Assembly (NCBI GenBank): GCA_001247695.2
Contig: LGRX02024720.1
Location: forward strand, 1-64,000
DNA length: 64,000 nt
Source of the DNA: Cymbomonas tetramitiformis
Taxonomy: Eukaryota; Chlorophyta; Pyramimonadophyceae; Pyramimonadales; Pyramimonadaceae
Direction: 5' to 3'
The first letter of the stretch is position 1, and each line of letters starts with the position of its first letter. The notes under the pieces are model-generated. The model saw only the letters and a list, made by a program, of their open reading frames with translations, was not told where the DNA came from and ran no database searches. The position numbers and the translations under genes were made by a program. This document shows positions 1 to 11,833 of this stretch, piece by piece.

Positions 1-101
1 CCTCCGCCCTACTGGCGCCATCACCCCTCGCTTCCTCCGCCCTACTGGCATTATTACCCCTCGCTCCCTCCGCCCTACTGGCGCCATCACCTCTTGAGGA
101 G
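1..101. repeat. 33-bp tandem repeat, about 3 copies
   Basis: Three units begin cctccgccctactggc and are followed by a variable catcacccctcgct-like tail; the second unit differs (cattattacccc). The array runs off the left edge of the window. It sits just before the splice acceptor at 135-136, so it is probably intronic in the GTPase gene. Confidence 0.8.
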
Positions 102-136
102 TAGGGTGCCTGGCGTGGGGATGAGGTGACTTGCAG

Positions 137-3100
137 GACCGAGTGGGGCCGGCAAATCGAGCCTGATCAACCGACTTCGGGTTCAACCTACGGTGCAGGA
201 AGATGGGTGCGTCCTGCCCTGAACAGGCCGGCTCGTGACAGGGGCAGGATTATTTACCCAGGGTGGGCTCACTGTGTGTTGACCCGACTGAAGCATGCAA
301 GCGCCCACGTGGCACCCATTCGCTTTGGTTGATCCCAGGAAGCATTCGGAAATGTGCCGAGGTGTTCCCTGGCCGATTCTACTAGCTGAGCTGAGGTGAT
401 GTGTGGCGTAAGGGCGATGGTACTGGATGACCAATGCGTAAGTTGTATGGATGTGATGGGCAGGAAGGAAACGCCGCCAGCTCCATTCGGCAGTTTTGAT
501 GTTTCCGTCAACATTCTCGGTGAGAGAGCGATGCTCCCGTGTGTCCACGATGGTGCCCTGGGTCCCCTGCGATCTCGTAGATCTGTCATTGCAGTGGTGG
601 CCCGGCAGTGCATGCGGGGTGACACTGCTGCACGTTTGCAACTCCAAGTGCTCCTTTCTGTTTTGCCCTTTCACGCTTGAATCATTTTGTAGTGCGGGGA
701 GCCTGGTAATGATCCAGTTCCACCGCGACACATGGAACCGTGTAAACCGTGTAGAGGCGCCGAGTTCCTGCTACGGTGAGCAGGGACGGTGCCACTTCTC
801 TTTCATGGTATGCGGGGGTCGCTTTCCTTAGATAGTATGCGGGGGCAGCGCACTCTTATGAGTCCCTTAGAAAGTGTCCCGTCTCCCCGTACTCCAGAGA
901 GCTTTCCGGTTGCATGTGCTTCACTTCCTCTCATCCAACGATTCCAACTGGACATACTGTTTTGACTGTCCGATCGTCTTTGCCAGAGTCGGAATTGGCC
1001 AACAATACCAGCGGAACCAGCGTGGGTTCGGTGCTGGCTGCTGGCACGCGCTGCACCTGGAACCTGCAACATGGGCTTCTTGATGATAGCTGCAATCGAG
1101 ACGGGTAGATGTATGCACGAGTGCAGCAGGCGATGCACATGCACCTGTTCTGCGCCTCGACATTGCGCTGACGACAGCGGCATCCGTGTCTACACTGTAT
1201 GTTCCGCAGGAGACGGTGGCGGCGGCGCTGGGAAGGGATCCGCCAGTATCTTGGTGGTGTGTTGCATCTGCCAGCATCCCCTGCATCCTTCTCCGCCAGT
1301 GCCCGCCCGGCTCCTCCAGTGCCCGCCACTGCCCGCCCTTCACTGCCAGTGCCCGCCCTTCTCCGCGAGTGCCCGCCCTTCTCCGCCACCTAAGCTGGTG
1401 CGCAGATGGGATCGTACCTTGTCCCTGTGGAATCGGGGTACGGCCTGGCGGAGAGTTGAAGAGTGAGGGGGAGCGCATGCAGGAGAACATGCAGTCCGTG
1501 GCCTCCGTGGCTCCGCGCACAGGTCCCCCCTCTCGCACCCCCCGGCTCACTGCGCCCGCTCTCCACTGTTTAGATGCCTGCATGCGCGGCTGTCGAGCAG
1601 TGCAAATGCTCTTACCGGGCGGTGCTTGGGGACAAGCTGGCGGCTGCATCGGGCCTTGAGCTTCCAGCGAGCTTACTGCTCTGTCCACGTCATCTCTGAA
1701 GCCCGCTTTGAACTTTCAGGGACTCTCGGGCAATGTAGATACTCCATTGTACGCAGCACAGCAAGCCTCCCCCTGGCCTCTGGGGTCGAGTCATGTGCGC
1801 CCAACATGCTAGAAATCAACGGTCATGTGCGCCCAACATGCTAGAAATCAACGGTCATGTGCGCCCAACATGCTAGAAATCAACGGTGAGTTCCCGGCCG
1901 GGATGTTCACGGCTGGGGACTGGTTTGGGTGGGTCTGGGGTTGGGTCTTGCTATCCCCAGGTCGTGGGCGCCACACAACCAGGTGCGCCAGGGTGTGCAT
2001 AGCACCCTAATTCGAGACAGCTTCCCCCCCCGCAGCCCCTTCCCTACCCCTTGCTGCCTCACGCGCCCAAATCGTATTCTCCGTACCCTCCAGCTCGACG
2101 CTCTCGCTCATTGCCACGATACTCAGGCGCCACATCAGGCGCATGGCCGGGGATGGCTAAGGATTCCTGCGATGCCACGAGCCGGCCTGGCTCAGAGTGG
2201 GCTGCCCGGCGCTATGCGAAGGACGCAGCTGCGATCGCGCTAGCCACACCGGGCAGGGTGTCGGGCAGGGGCCTCGAGGCTTCTCCCCTCAGGAGAGGCC
2301 CAGGGCCTGCTGTTTCAGCTTTGAACATCACGCAGTGGTGTGAGGAGTAGCAGGGTGGTTGCGGATCATCTACGAGTGTTCGGGGGCGGCTTCACAGGCA
2401 TGTCTCCCTGCTCCAGATGCCTGGTGGGGGCCTCCTTGCCGACACCCCGGGATTCGGCAACCCGGTGCGCGCCCTGCCGCTCCCCACCGGACCGCCCTAG
2501 AGCCTCCTGACGCTGACAGAGGAATCCAGCATCACCATGGGCTCGAGCGGAGGGAATTATTTCTACCTTGAGTTGCGGCAGCTTGGAAGGCGCAAGGGTA
2601 GAGAGTCCTGATAGCAGCATGACACCATGAGATGGATGGGCGCGGGGACGCGCGGAGGGCAACGCACAAGGTCGGCGGAGCAAGACAGTGGCGTGCACAG
2701 GTGGGGCGGATTGCAGAGGGAGCTAGCAGCCACAGCGGGGATTGGCGGCAGTCGCGAGAGGGTGCGGGGAGGGGGCGTGCTGCGCAGGGCTTGGAGAGCG
2801 TCACCACGTTGGCACTTCAGGCGTGCTTTCCGGTGCGCTCGCCCCGCCCGGCTTGTGTGCCCACCCCTCCCCGGCCTCGAAGCAGTTCTGGTAGAAGAGA
2901 TAGTCATGTGAGGGGACTTACTCAGGAGAGGGATGTGATCACACATGGGGAAATTTCCCGTCTTGACCAACCTACCTACACGTCGATACGTTTCCCCGCA
3001 GGGGGGGCCATGCATGAGGCTTCCCTCTCGATTAGATAAGCACGTCGATGCAGGAATGTACGCCGACGGGCGCACTGATAGCACGGATGGACTCACTATT

Positions 3101-4909
3101 AGTGCCATCAGTGCGCCCGCCGGCGTACATTCTTGCATCGACGTGCTTATCAAATCGAGAGGGAAGCCTCATGCATGGGGCCCCCTGCGGGGAAACGTAT
3201 CGACGTGTAGGTAGGTTGGTCAAGTCGGGAAATTTCCCCATGTGTGATCACACCCCTCTCCTGATTAAGTCCCCTCACATGACCATCTTTTTGAGACATC
3301 GTGTCGTTAGTGGTTCCCAACGATTTTACGACACCACAGGAGGCACATGTAGGGGGCCTGTGTGTCTGTTTCAGTAGGTGCAAGCGTCTTGTGACGGATG
3401 ATAAACGTAGCTGGTGGTGGGGGTGGGGGGGGCGGGGGTGGGGAGGGCAGGAGATCCGCCTCGCACTGCAAGACCCGGAGCACAGCTGTGCCTTTGGCAA
3501 TTGCACGCACCGCCGAGAGCCCGGCTGTGCGGTGCGAGCACGCGCCACGCGCCGCGCCGCGCTCACTCCTCCACACTCCAGGCGTGACTCATTCGGCCAA
3601 TGTGATCAGTCAAGTGCCCTGCAGCTTGCCAACGGGTCCCTCCGCGGAGGGCGCAACTACTGGCTGGCAGTAGGAGGTAATCGGAGTTTAGCCGCGGTGG
3701 CATAATGTGGGTGACGGCATGGGCAGGGCGTTCGATGTTCACCCAGGTGGGGACTGACTGGGAACGCTATGAGCACTACCAGTTGCTGTGGGATGAGGTG
3801 ACTTACGCCCACACGCGCCTCGGGCTGCACGAAGTTCCGTGAAGCATCGCGAGTTTCCTGGCACTTCCAGTCGCAGTCTCTATGCGCAGTGCCGCGCGGC
3901 CTCTGGGGGCGGTTATGGCGCGCAGCACGGCGGCGGCGACAATGTCGGAGGGCTTCACCGAGGGGCGTGCCAGGGTTGTGCGTGCTTATGAGGTGCTGTC
4001 GGCTTACAGGTGGAGGCGATAGAGACGACGTTTAGAAGAAACTTTGCAAAGGACGAACGGGAAGGGAATGTGAGGTGACCGCGCTTCACCACATCGCCGC
4101 GACACAGCTCTGCGCGTGCTTGCTGAAGGGTGAAAAGAGGGGGCCCTCCGGGTGCGTCCGGGAGCACGGTGCATCGATGCATGCCCAGGACACGCGAACC
4201 TGTTTAATCTCATCGCCAAGCAAACAGTGTGGGAAACTCTCATGGAAACGATCCGAAGGCAACTCCCGACGTCAGGGCGATAGTCAGCAACGGCAACAAC
4301 AGAATAGTTGGTGTACACCCATCATGTATAGCTAGCTTGCTGTGCAGTGGGGGCTCCGCAAAGTGTACCTTCGAGCTGGATTTGTGAAGCACCCGCCACG
4401 CTCAGGATGGGGAAACGAGGAGGATCCGAGTTGGGAGATGTCCTCCAGGTCTGAGCTGTCCTCGGGCGCAGCAAGTGTATAGATGATGATCGTTTCGTTA
4501 AGGCATGACTCAGATTTCAGCGTTGGTAGATGAGGGCGGGGTTTCCAATCCAGAAGGCTCTTGTCTCGCGTTTTCAGCCTTTGGCTCAGCGCGGTTCTTC
4601 TGCCCTCGCAGTCGAGTTGCCGAGGGCAGCTTGTCTCTCACTCCCCGCGCGACTCTTTCCAAAGTCCACACTCACGCTCCGGCTATCCCAATCATGTTGT
4701 GCTTGATGGGAAGTCGATGCCAAAGAGCCGCCAAAGCTCTGCTCTCCGGCGTCCGGTGCGTCCCTCAGGCAGGACGGAAGGCTGGGGGGGGAGGAGGGGC
4801 TGGGGTGGCTGTGGTTGGTCGTGTCAGATACAAGAGCGGTGCACAAGGGCAGCGTCGGCCGGAGGCGAGGTTAAATCAAAAGAAACATCGCCGCACCTCG
4901 CGCACACAG
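137..4909 (+). CDS. RSGA: RsgA/YjeQ-like circularly permuted GTPase, multi-exon, 5' end outside window
   Basis: Small-subunit ribosome-assembly GTPase, likely organelle-targeted (inference). Exons I can place, all with GT..AG borders and matching phase: 137-206 (P-loop GPSGAGKSSLIN), 1961-1982 (switch GRGRHTT), 2319-2337, 2417-2464 (G3, GGGLLADTPGFGNP), 2788-2832, 3451-3531 (zinc motif C-x4-C-x-H-x5-C, read as SCAFGNCTHRREPGCA), 3747-3797 (DWERYEHYQLL), 4010-4074 (ending DEREGNVR) and 4828-4909 (YKSG, then KKHRRTSR). The order G1-switch-G3-zinc motif-basic tail is that of RsgA C-terminal halves. The OB domain and the G4 NKxD motif must lie before base 1. At least one exon between 207 and 1960 and the last exon after 4909 were not found, and the 19-nt exon is the least certain. 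The exons are unusually small. The 2833-3450 intron carries a foldback element. Confidence 0.88.
207..1960. other. GTPase intron region with an unlocated exon and short GC-rich repeats
   Basis: The exon ending at 206 leaves phase 2 and the next identified exon at 1961 needs one preceding base. At least one exon carrying the residues before GRGRHTT must therefore lie here, but I could not place it. The stretch also contains degenerate units of ccgccagtgcccgcc type at about 1270-1390 and the 32-bp triplet at 1793-1887. The overlapping long frames on both strands look non-coding. Confidence 0.5.
1793..1887. repeat. 32-bp tandem repeat, 3 copies
   Basis: The unit tcatgtgcgcccaacatgct followed by agaaatcaacgg occurs three times with essentially no differences, implying recent expansion. 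The third copy runs into gtgagttc, a good splice-donor sequence, so the array may touch an exon edge of the GTPase gene. Confidence 0.85.
2903..3283. mobile_element. 381-bp foldback MITE in a GTPase intron
   Basis: Bases from gtcatgtgaggggactta at 2903 pair with the complementary end ccctcacatgac at 3283. Almost the whole element is an inverted repeat of roughly 170-bp arms around a short centre near 3080-3105. The arms differ at only a few positions. No convincing target duplication is visible. It lies in the intron between the exons at 2788-2832 and 3451-3531. Confidence 0.85.
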
Positions 4910-5309
4910 GTAGGGAACCTCTTCACGTCACAGCGATCAGCCACCGCTTGCAAACCCCGGGGGCTGCTCGCGGGGGGTCCCTTCGACGGCCTCGGCGTCG
5001 TCTTCTGCCCTCCCATCTGATGGAGGGCTTGACCACAACCATGGGTGCAAGTGGTAGCCCTGCCCTCCGTCATCCCGTTTAGCTCCGGTCATGGCACCTG
5101 CTCGTATATGGCCGGGAGTGCGGCTGCTTGCGTGCTGGGCGCCGTATTCGGACTGGGTAGAACTTGTGGGCTGATCACTTGTGGGCTGATCCGCGCGAGC
5201 TAGCTCGGTTTTCCGAAAACAGGATGAACCTTGAGGAAGCTCATGCGGCTTGAGGATATGCCAGATATGGAGGTACCTTGGTGAAGATGCATGTCTGCAG
5301 AGTCCACAC

Positions 5310-6310
5310 GACCTGGTCATGCGGCTTGCGTCATGCGGCTTGCGTCATATGCCTTGCGTCATGCGGTTGGGTCATGCGGCTTGCGTCATGCGGCTTGATC
5401 ATATGGCTTGGGTCATGCGGCTTGGGTCATGCGACTGGGTCATACAGGTTGGGTCATGCAGGTTGGGTCATGCGGCTTTTGTCATACGGCTTGCGTAATG
5501 CGGCTTGCGCCATGCGGTTAGGTCATGCGGCTTGCGTCACGCGGCTTGGTCATGCGGCTTGGGTCATGCGACTTGGGTCATATGGCTTGGTCACGCGGTT
5601 GGGTCATGCGGCTTGGGTCATATGGCTTGGGTCACGCGGCTTGGTCATGCGGCTTGATCATATGGCTTGGGTCATGCGGTTGGGTCATGCGGCTTTGGTC
5701 ATGCGGCTTGGGTCATATGGCTTGGGTCATGCGGTTGGGTCATGCGACTGGGTCATATGGCTTGGGTCATGGTTGGGTCATGCGGCTTGGGTCATATGTC
5801 TTGGGTCATGCGGCTTGATCATATGGCTTGGGTCATGCGGTTTGGGTCCCGGCTTGGGTCACGCGGCTTGGTTATGCGGCTTGCGTCATATGCTGTGCGT
5901 CATGCGGCTTGGGTCACGCGGCTTGATCATATGGCTTGGGTCGTGCGGCTTGAGTCACATGGTTGGGTCACGCGGTTGGGTCACGCGGTTGGGTCATGGG
6001 ACTGGATCATGCGACTGGGTCATGCGGATTGGTCATGCGACTGGGTCATGCGGATTAGGTCATGCGGCAGCGTCATGGGCTTGGGTCATGCGGCTTGGGT
6101 CATGCGACTGGGTCATGCGCCTTGGGTCATGCGGCTGGGTCATGCGACTGGGTCATGGGCTTGGGTCATGGGCTTGGGTCATGCGACTGGGTGATGCGAC
6201 TTGGGTGATGCGGCTTTGGTGATGCGGCTTGGGTCATGGGACTGGGTGATGCGGCTTGGGTCATGCGACTGGGGTCATGCGGCTTGGGCCATGCGGCTGG
6301 GTCATGCGGT
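5310..6310. repeat. 1-kb minisatellite of about 15-bp units (gtcatgcggcttgg)
   Basis: About 65-70 degenerate copies of gtcatgcggcttggg and variants (gtcatatggcttgg, gtcatgcgactgg). Because units are near 15 bp the array stays open in several + strand frames, giving a false 314-residue frame of repeated GHAAWVMRL-type residues. It follows the last identified GTPase exon, so it is either intronic or 3' of that gene. Confidence 0.92.
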
Positions 6311-6319
6311 GCGTTAGAT

Positions 6320-7894
6320 CAGAGAGAGCAGAAAGGTTTTTGTGCAACATCAAAAGTCGACACAGTGCATAGGTTGCAAGGAGTTGACGGAGGGAAGGGT
6401 GGGGGTTGGGTGACCTCTTACTCCAGTCTCGGCGAGACTTGAAGAATGTGATAGAAATGGAAGAAGATGATGACGAATATTAGTATCAAAATACAGCTGC
6501 AGATAAGCGTCCATTGTGGCCTGCACCGCGGGTAGAGCTGACAGCGTAGAGTACCTTGCTGCAAATAATGGAATGCGAGCTGAACGCTTTTGCTGCGGGT
6601 TGACATGCCGGTCAATGGAAGCAGAGTGTGTTCGACACAAATAGCAACCCGGAGAATTAGACTCTTGAGTGCACGAACAATGCCACGTGTCCACCCTAAT
6701 AAGGACTAGCAGTAGGTGTACCATATGTTACTCAAGGATACATGTGTACGGGCATGGCTTATCCTTGGACCGATTACTTTGGCACTACGTAGCCAAAGAA
6801 GATGCCACTATGTACCCATACCTGGGATCAAAGGATTCAGCACACACTTTGGGAGTAAAGCTTTGGCGCTGGACGCCCTGCGAGTAAGCTGCGATCTTGA
6901 GTAATGCACTCCGCACTTGCACTGCAACTGCTGTTCTGCACTGCTTCTACTTGGGGTCCCCTCCCCACGTATACCTGTGTGTCCCAAGCCCTCTTGGTGG
7001 CGAATAGTTCACCAATCGGCCATTGCCTTCCCGACAACTATCAATCGCTGTTAGTCTCAGCACAGCTAGCAACCTCGCCACGTAGGCAGGGAAGTTGATG
7101 AGATGCCGCAGGTTGTAAGTGGTCATCGTTGCCAGGATGGGCCCCCGGGCTTTGAGGGGCCCAGCATGTGTCGACTTCATTACCACCCATCCACCCACAC
7201 CACGCTTAACACTCTCCCAACGGTCCCCCGTGCCAACAGCCCCCTCAAATTGGCCACCCGCCTCTTGCCCCTATCAAAATGACCATCCCTTCCTCAGCTA
7301 GGAAAATCGCCTAACATTTGCTTTGGTAAGGCTCCGCTTTGCTCCTGAGTCCTGACCTGATGCCCTGGGCCCGGCGATAAGCGGGGCCACCCCCCTCTAC
7401 CAAGATATATCCTGGACGCTCATGTGATGAGACGAGACCAGCTTGTGCCCCGCTGCTGGGCCCCGCTTGTGCTCACGGACACCTCTGCACCGGTCCTCCA
7501 CAATAACTAGCCCCTGAAATTCATCTCCATATCCATCTATATAACCTGAAGGAGATTCTGATTGGCCCATCATCGAAAATTTATTGAGATGAACCATCTG
7601 CATAACCTATCTCCACATTCCATCTCCTTGAATGTTTATGGATATGGATCTTTAGAAGTCGCAGGATCTGCGGAATATTCATCTCCATAACAATAACTCC
7701 ATAAATGTATATTGTTGACACATCTAGATGCGACCCATTAAAGCTTTCCACGACGGCGGCTTATTTTCAGTGTTTTGTTGAAATTTTCTGAGCTGGATAT
7801 TTTTTGCATTTTGATTTGCCACGTGTTCAGAACTGGATTGGTCACAGGGAATTAGCATCTTTCATCAAGTAGTATATGAAGATTCTCTTGAATG
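6320..7894. other. No supported gene
   Basis: I see no splice-consistent coding segment, RNA gene or repeat here. Open frames are short and show no family motif. The terminal exon of the GTPase gene could lie here or upstream, but I cannot identify it. Confidence 0.45.
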
Positions 7895-8245
7895 TTGGTG
7901 CTAAGTAGCACCAATTAAAATTCAGAGCATTGGTGCTAAGTACCACCAGTTAATATTCAGAGTATTGATGCTAAGTAGCACAAATCAATATTCATCAGAG
8001 TATTTTGGCGTTAAGTAGCACCAATTAATATTCAGCGTATTGGTGCTAAGTAGCGCCAATTAATATCCATCAGGGTATTATTAATGCTAAGTAGCACCAA
8101 TTAATATTTAGAGCATTGTTGCTAAGTAACACCAATTAATATTCAGAGTTTTGGTGCTAAGTAGCACCAAGTATAATATTCATCAGGGTATTGGTGCTAA
8201 GTAGCACCAATATTCAGAGTGTTGTTGCTAAGTAGCACCAATATT
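7895..8245. repeat. Minisatellite in which every unit is a small palindrome
   Basis: About nine units of 35-40 bp of the form ttggtgctaagtagcaccaa plus an AT-rich linker ttaatattcagagta. The core ttggtgcta-ag-tagcaccaa is a perfect 9-bp inverted repeat with a 2-base centre, and most copies keep both arms. The array is AT-rich within a GC-rich region. Confidence 0.9.
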
Positions 8246-8990
8246 CAAGGGAACCCCCCGATACTTGGGAGATGCTAATGCACGGTGGCCTACCCATCAG
8301 GTCTGAACACGTTGCACTAGCAGCTTTGAGCGGAGATTAGGTCAAAGCCGATAGTGCGTGCGAAACGCTGTGGCATGCCTAATTATGTTCGAATGCATGG
8401 CATGCAAAATTGCAATATGCAAATAAGACAAACCAGGCAAAAGGATAGCGGGGATCCCCGGTGCATGGAGATATGCGAGAGAAACCGGAGTCCCGCCGGA
8501 TCCCGCACAACACCTCGCGGAAACATAGCAAACGATAAAAACCAGCGAATGCGAGATACAAACATAAGCGGGGGCGGCATGCAAGATGATGCGGAACATC
8601 ACGCAAGCGGTTTGGCATACACAAGGGGTATTCGTACATGGGGGCATGTGTTTCAGCATGCGCAGATGGGACATGAGGCATATAGCGTTTGGGGATTGGG
8701 AAATGGGGACTTGGCGGGGTATGCATACAAGTGGTCCAAGGACATGGGAGGTGTACATAGGAAATGCATGTGGGACCTAAAGTAATGACGTGCGATGCTT
8801 GCAGCCAGGGTTGGTGAGCGTTGAGCATGGAGTCGGTCGAAGATGGCGGATACGACCGGAAAGGGGTTGGCCGGTGTTGAAGGTCGTCATGCGGTCGAAC
8901 ACTGATCCTGGATTTAAGCAAAACGTTAGGCCTGCGCACATATATGCATATACATTCAACGCCAATCGTAGAAAGATTATGCGCAATGAT
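8246..8990. other. No supported gene
   Basis: Overlapping open frames on both strands at 8340-8940 have no recognisable motif and no clear splice structure. I regard them as chance frames. Confidence 0.4.
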
Positions 8991-9393
8991 GTGACTACAT
9001 CCACGACTCAGATATGATGCTTATAGTGGTGAGCTGATAATGGGCGTCTCAGGGCATTTTTCAGGGTACCCACAAGTTCCAGTCGATAATACGTGTTATT
9101 TAAAATAAGTCCCTTTGCATTTGCAATCACATTTTTCGCCACTCGTTGGATTATTGGGGCCCAAAAACAACGAAAAAATGCCGTTTTCATGATATTTCTA
9201 TTTTTTTTTATTTGGGATATGACGAAAACATAAGTTCTCAGGTCAGATTGGGCTTCTGCATGTTACTTTGTAGTTTCGTCCTAGACCTAATGTAATATGA
9301 TAGTCGTGGTCCCACCCAAAAACCGCGCGATATGCAAAAGTTGAAAATTGGCCGTTATCACTCTCATCATATCTGAGTCGTGGATGTAGTCAT
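8991..9393. mobile_element. 403-bp element with 28-bp terminal inverted repeats
   Basis: The 28 bases starting tgactacatccacgactcag near 8992 recur as the exact reverse complement at 9365-9392. Weaker complementarity continues inwards. No coding capacity was seen, so this is a probable MITE. A target duplication could not be defined. Confidence 0.7.
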
Positions 9394-10070
9394 GTTCACA
9401 GTCACAGCAAACAGGGTCACAACAGGTAGAGTCACAGCAGGCATGAGGTGCAAACGCGAAAATGCATGCAACGAAGAAATGAGCCCAGTAGAATCGCATC
9501 AGAACTAAACTTTGGGTAAATTTCAAAGTTCGATCATAAAACACAAATTCAAAGACATTGATCGGCTGCATTATTCTTATTGTCACAGACGACTGAAAGC
9601 TCGAACGATCTTGGAAATCTGATTTTTAACAACGCCTGCACCGTTCTACCACCAACGCATTTGTCATCACCCTCTCTCATCTTGCGAGTACATACGCCAG
9701 TAAGTATGAATTATTGGGGATTATGGTAGTGTCCATCAGCGAAACTGGTTACTTCAGTAGAAAAATTCCACGAATGTTATTCACGTTGCTGTCAACCGAC
9801 ATAATTATGCAGTAGATTAAGTTCAGCAGTGGGAGTTCAAGCGCAAAGCGCAGGGGCACTTTGATGCAATCTGGGCTAGTCCTCCATGTACTGAGTACAG
9901 TCATCGCAAAACTACTGGGGTAATGTACTTGCGGCAGGCGGATCGGGCGTGTGATCAGCGCAGCCACGTTGCACATATTATTGACTTCCTTATTAAGTCA
10001 CAACCGGCACTGCGGTTTCTGCAAAACCCAATGGGAAGGTTTCCCTTTGATCCAAGCTTCAGATAATCAA
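9394..10070. other. No supported gene
   Basis: AT-rich stretch with one direct repeat of short cacagc-type motifs near 9400-9450. No motif-bearing frame or RNA gene was recognised. Confidence 0.4.
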
Positions 10071-10317
10071 TACAGTAATCACTCACTTTTAAGAAAACCC
10101 GACGTTAAGAAAGCAGCCAGCGTTTCGGGGGGGGTACCCAACTCGATGAGTACGGCTGGCTGGCTTTTCTCTCGACAGTGTTAAGAAATAAGAAATAAGA
10201 GAACACAGTGTTAAGCTAAGAAAATGGGGGTGCTGGCGCGGGGGGGGTACCCAACTCGATGAGTACGGCTGGCTGGCCCAAAATCCCCTGTATTCTTAAA
10301 TATGGGCGATTACTGTA
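10071..10317. mobile_element. mariner-like MITE, copy 1 (TA target, CAGTAATC termini)
   Basis: It starts TACAGTAATCACTCAC and ends GATTACTGTA, so a TA duplication flanks CAGTAATC...GATTACTG inverted ends. The interior holds two copies of a ggggggtacccaactcgatg block. The same family recurs at 49126-49360 and 49944-51340. TA duplication and CAGT ends are typical of Tc1/mariner-pogo non-autonomous elements. Confidence 0.85.
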
Positions 10318-11023
10318 GTAGGCTCCCTACCACCACGACTATTCTGTTATTACTGCATGTATTGCACCAGCTATAGGAAGCATATACATGTATCTGGACT
10401 TCATCAACACCGCCTCCATCGCCTTTGTTACAATGTACAATTGAGACTCAGTGTATACAGCGCAAGGTTCTGGGAGCTGACCCGGAGACTGCTCAGCATC
10501 AGCTGGGGCGCATCCTAGACAACAATGTGCTGGAATTGTTACTGGTGTTTATCCACTACCAGTAACTCTACTCCATCACCTCGATTTTTGGTATTCTTTT
10601 CATAAGCATGTCAAGTATACTACAGTACGCATACCACGCATACTGATGGTTTGTCCAAGCATCATTTCCTTCCTGTCGCAGAAGCAACCAACTACCTCGC
10701 TGCAGTTCTGATTGCTAAGAGGGGGGGAGTTGTAGCAGGAGACAAAGCAAGACACTTTCCTTTGCTCTGGTGACAAGTTTTGATCATTTCCAGTGGAGCC
10801 GCGAAGTAGAGTCGAAAACCTACCCTCCGTTCACTTTTGAACCTCTGACTGCGATGTTAGAAGACCCCGAAGTCCGATACGGAGGAGCTTGGCAACATAC
10901 AGTTGGCATGCCCGATAGGACTTCGTCGCTGGGAGCGTAAGAGAGGCTCTGTATGATTTCTCGATGGCGCGCCACGAAGGGGAAAGAGTTCGTCGTGCCC
11001 TTATTCGAGTCTTCTGATCTCGA
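10318..11023. other. No supported gene
   Basis: I see no coding or RNA signal. The sequence becomes GC-rich towards the inverted-repeat element at 11024. Confidence 0.4.
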
Positions 11024-11750
11024 GAGCTTCCGAGGATTGATAGCAGGGGGCAGGGGGTTCTGTGACTTCCGGGGGGGCTCACCCCCAAGGGTAGAATGCA
11101 AGTCCTAGGGGGGTGTCTGAGCACAGCCCCTTGCCTCAGAATAACTCCAGTGTTCAACAAAAAAGTCGGGAACGATGTTCAAAAATTCGCGCCTGCGGCG
11201 CATGATGATATGACATGTGAGGCGATAGCGCGGGGCACTCCCACCCCCACCATCCTTGCGTGACTAGTCCGCGCCCGTGATGGTGGTATCGTGGGACACT
11301 CCCGCCCGCCCCACGCGCGCGATGGTGGTATCGTGGGACACTCCCGCCCGCCCCACGCGCGCGATGGTGGTCTCGTGGGGCACTCCTGCCCGCCCCGCGA
11401 GCGTGATGGGGGTATCGTAGGGCACTCCCGTCCCCCGCGAGCGTGATGGTGGTATCACAGGGCACGTATCGTGGGGCACTCCCACCCGACCCGCGCGCGT
11501 TATGGTGGTATCGTGGGGCACTCCCGCTCGCCCCGCGCGCGTTATGGTGGTACCGTGGGGCACTCCCGCCCGCCCCGCAGTGTGCGCGAGTGCAAGTTCT
11601 AGGGGGGGGGTGCTGACCCCCCAACGGCAAAAAGCAACTCCTAGGGGGGGGGTGCTAACCCCCCAAAGGCAAAATGCAAGTTCTAGGGGGGGGGTATTTC
11701 TAGAACACCGCTGCGCCCCCCCACCACCCGCTATCAATCCTCGGAAGCTC
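11024..11750. mobile_element. 727-bp inverted-repeat element with G-runs and an internal minisatellite
   Basis: A perfect 21-bp inverted repeat bounds it: gagcttccgaggattgatag at 11024 and its complement ending at 11750. Both ends continue into G/C runs. Inside are about seven units of roughly 50 bp (ggtggtatcgtggggcactc) at 11270-11580, then three units containing aagttctaggggggg at 11592-11700. A related unit lies near 11098. It may be a foldback transposon; no target duplication was seen. Confidence 0.65.
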
Positions 11751-11833
11751 CGACACTGATTTCAAGAGTTTCCCCATACTATGGGCGCAAGTATGGTATC
11801 TGCCAACCTGGATATAGGCAGGCTTGCGGTTAC

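Noticed and set aside
183..731. 182-residue - strand frame at the left edge
   Set aside because: Overlaps the GTPase P-loop exon on the other strand and has no motif.
5278..6222. 314-residue + strand frame of repeated Gly/His/Leu/Trp residues
   Set aside because: Entirely the translation of a 15-bp minisatellite; open in more than one frame and without splice or start context.
7895..8245. CRISPR-like array
   Set aside because: Repeats are palindromic and regularly spaced, but the spacers are themselves repeated AT-rich linkers and the context is eukaryotic.
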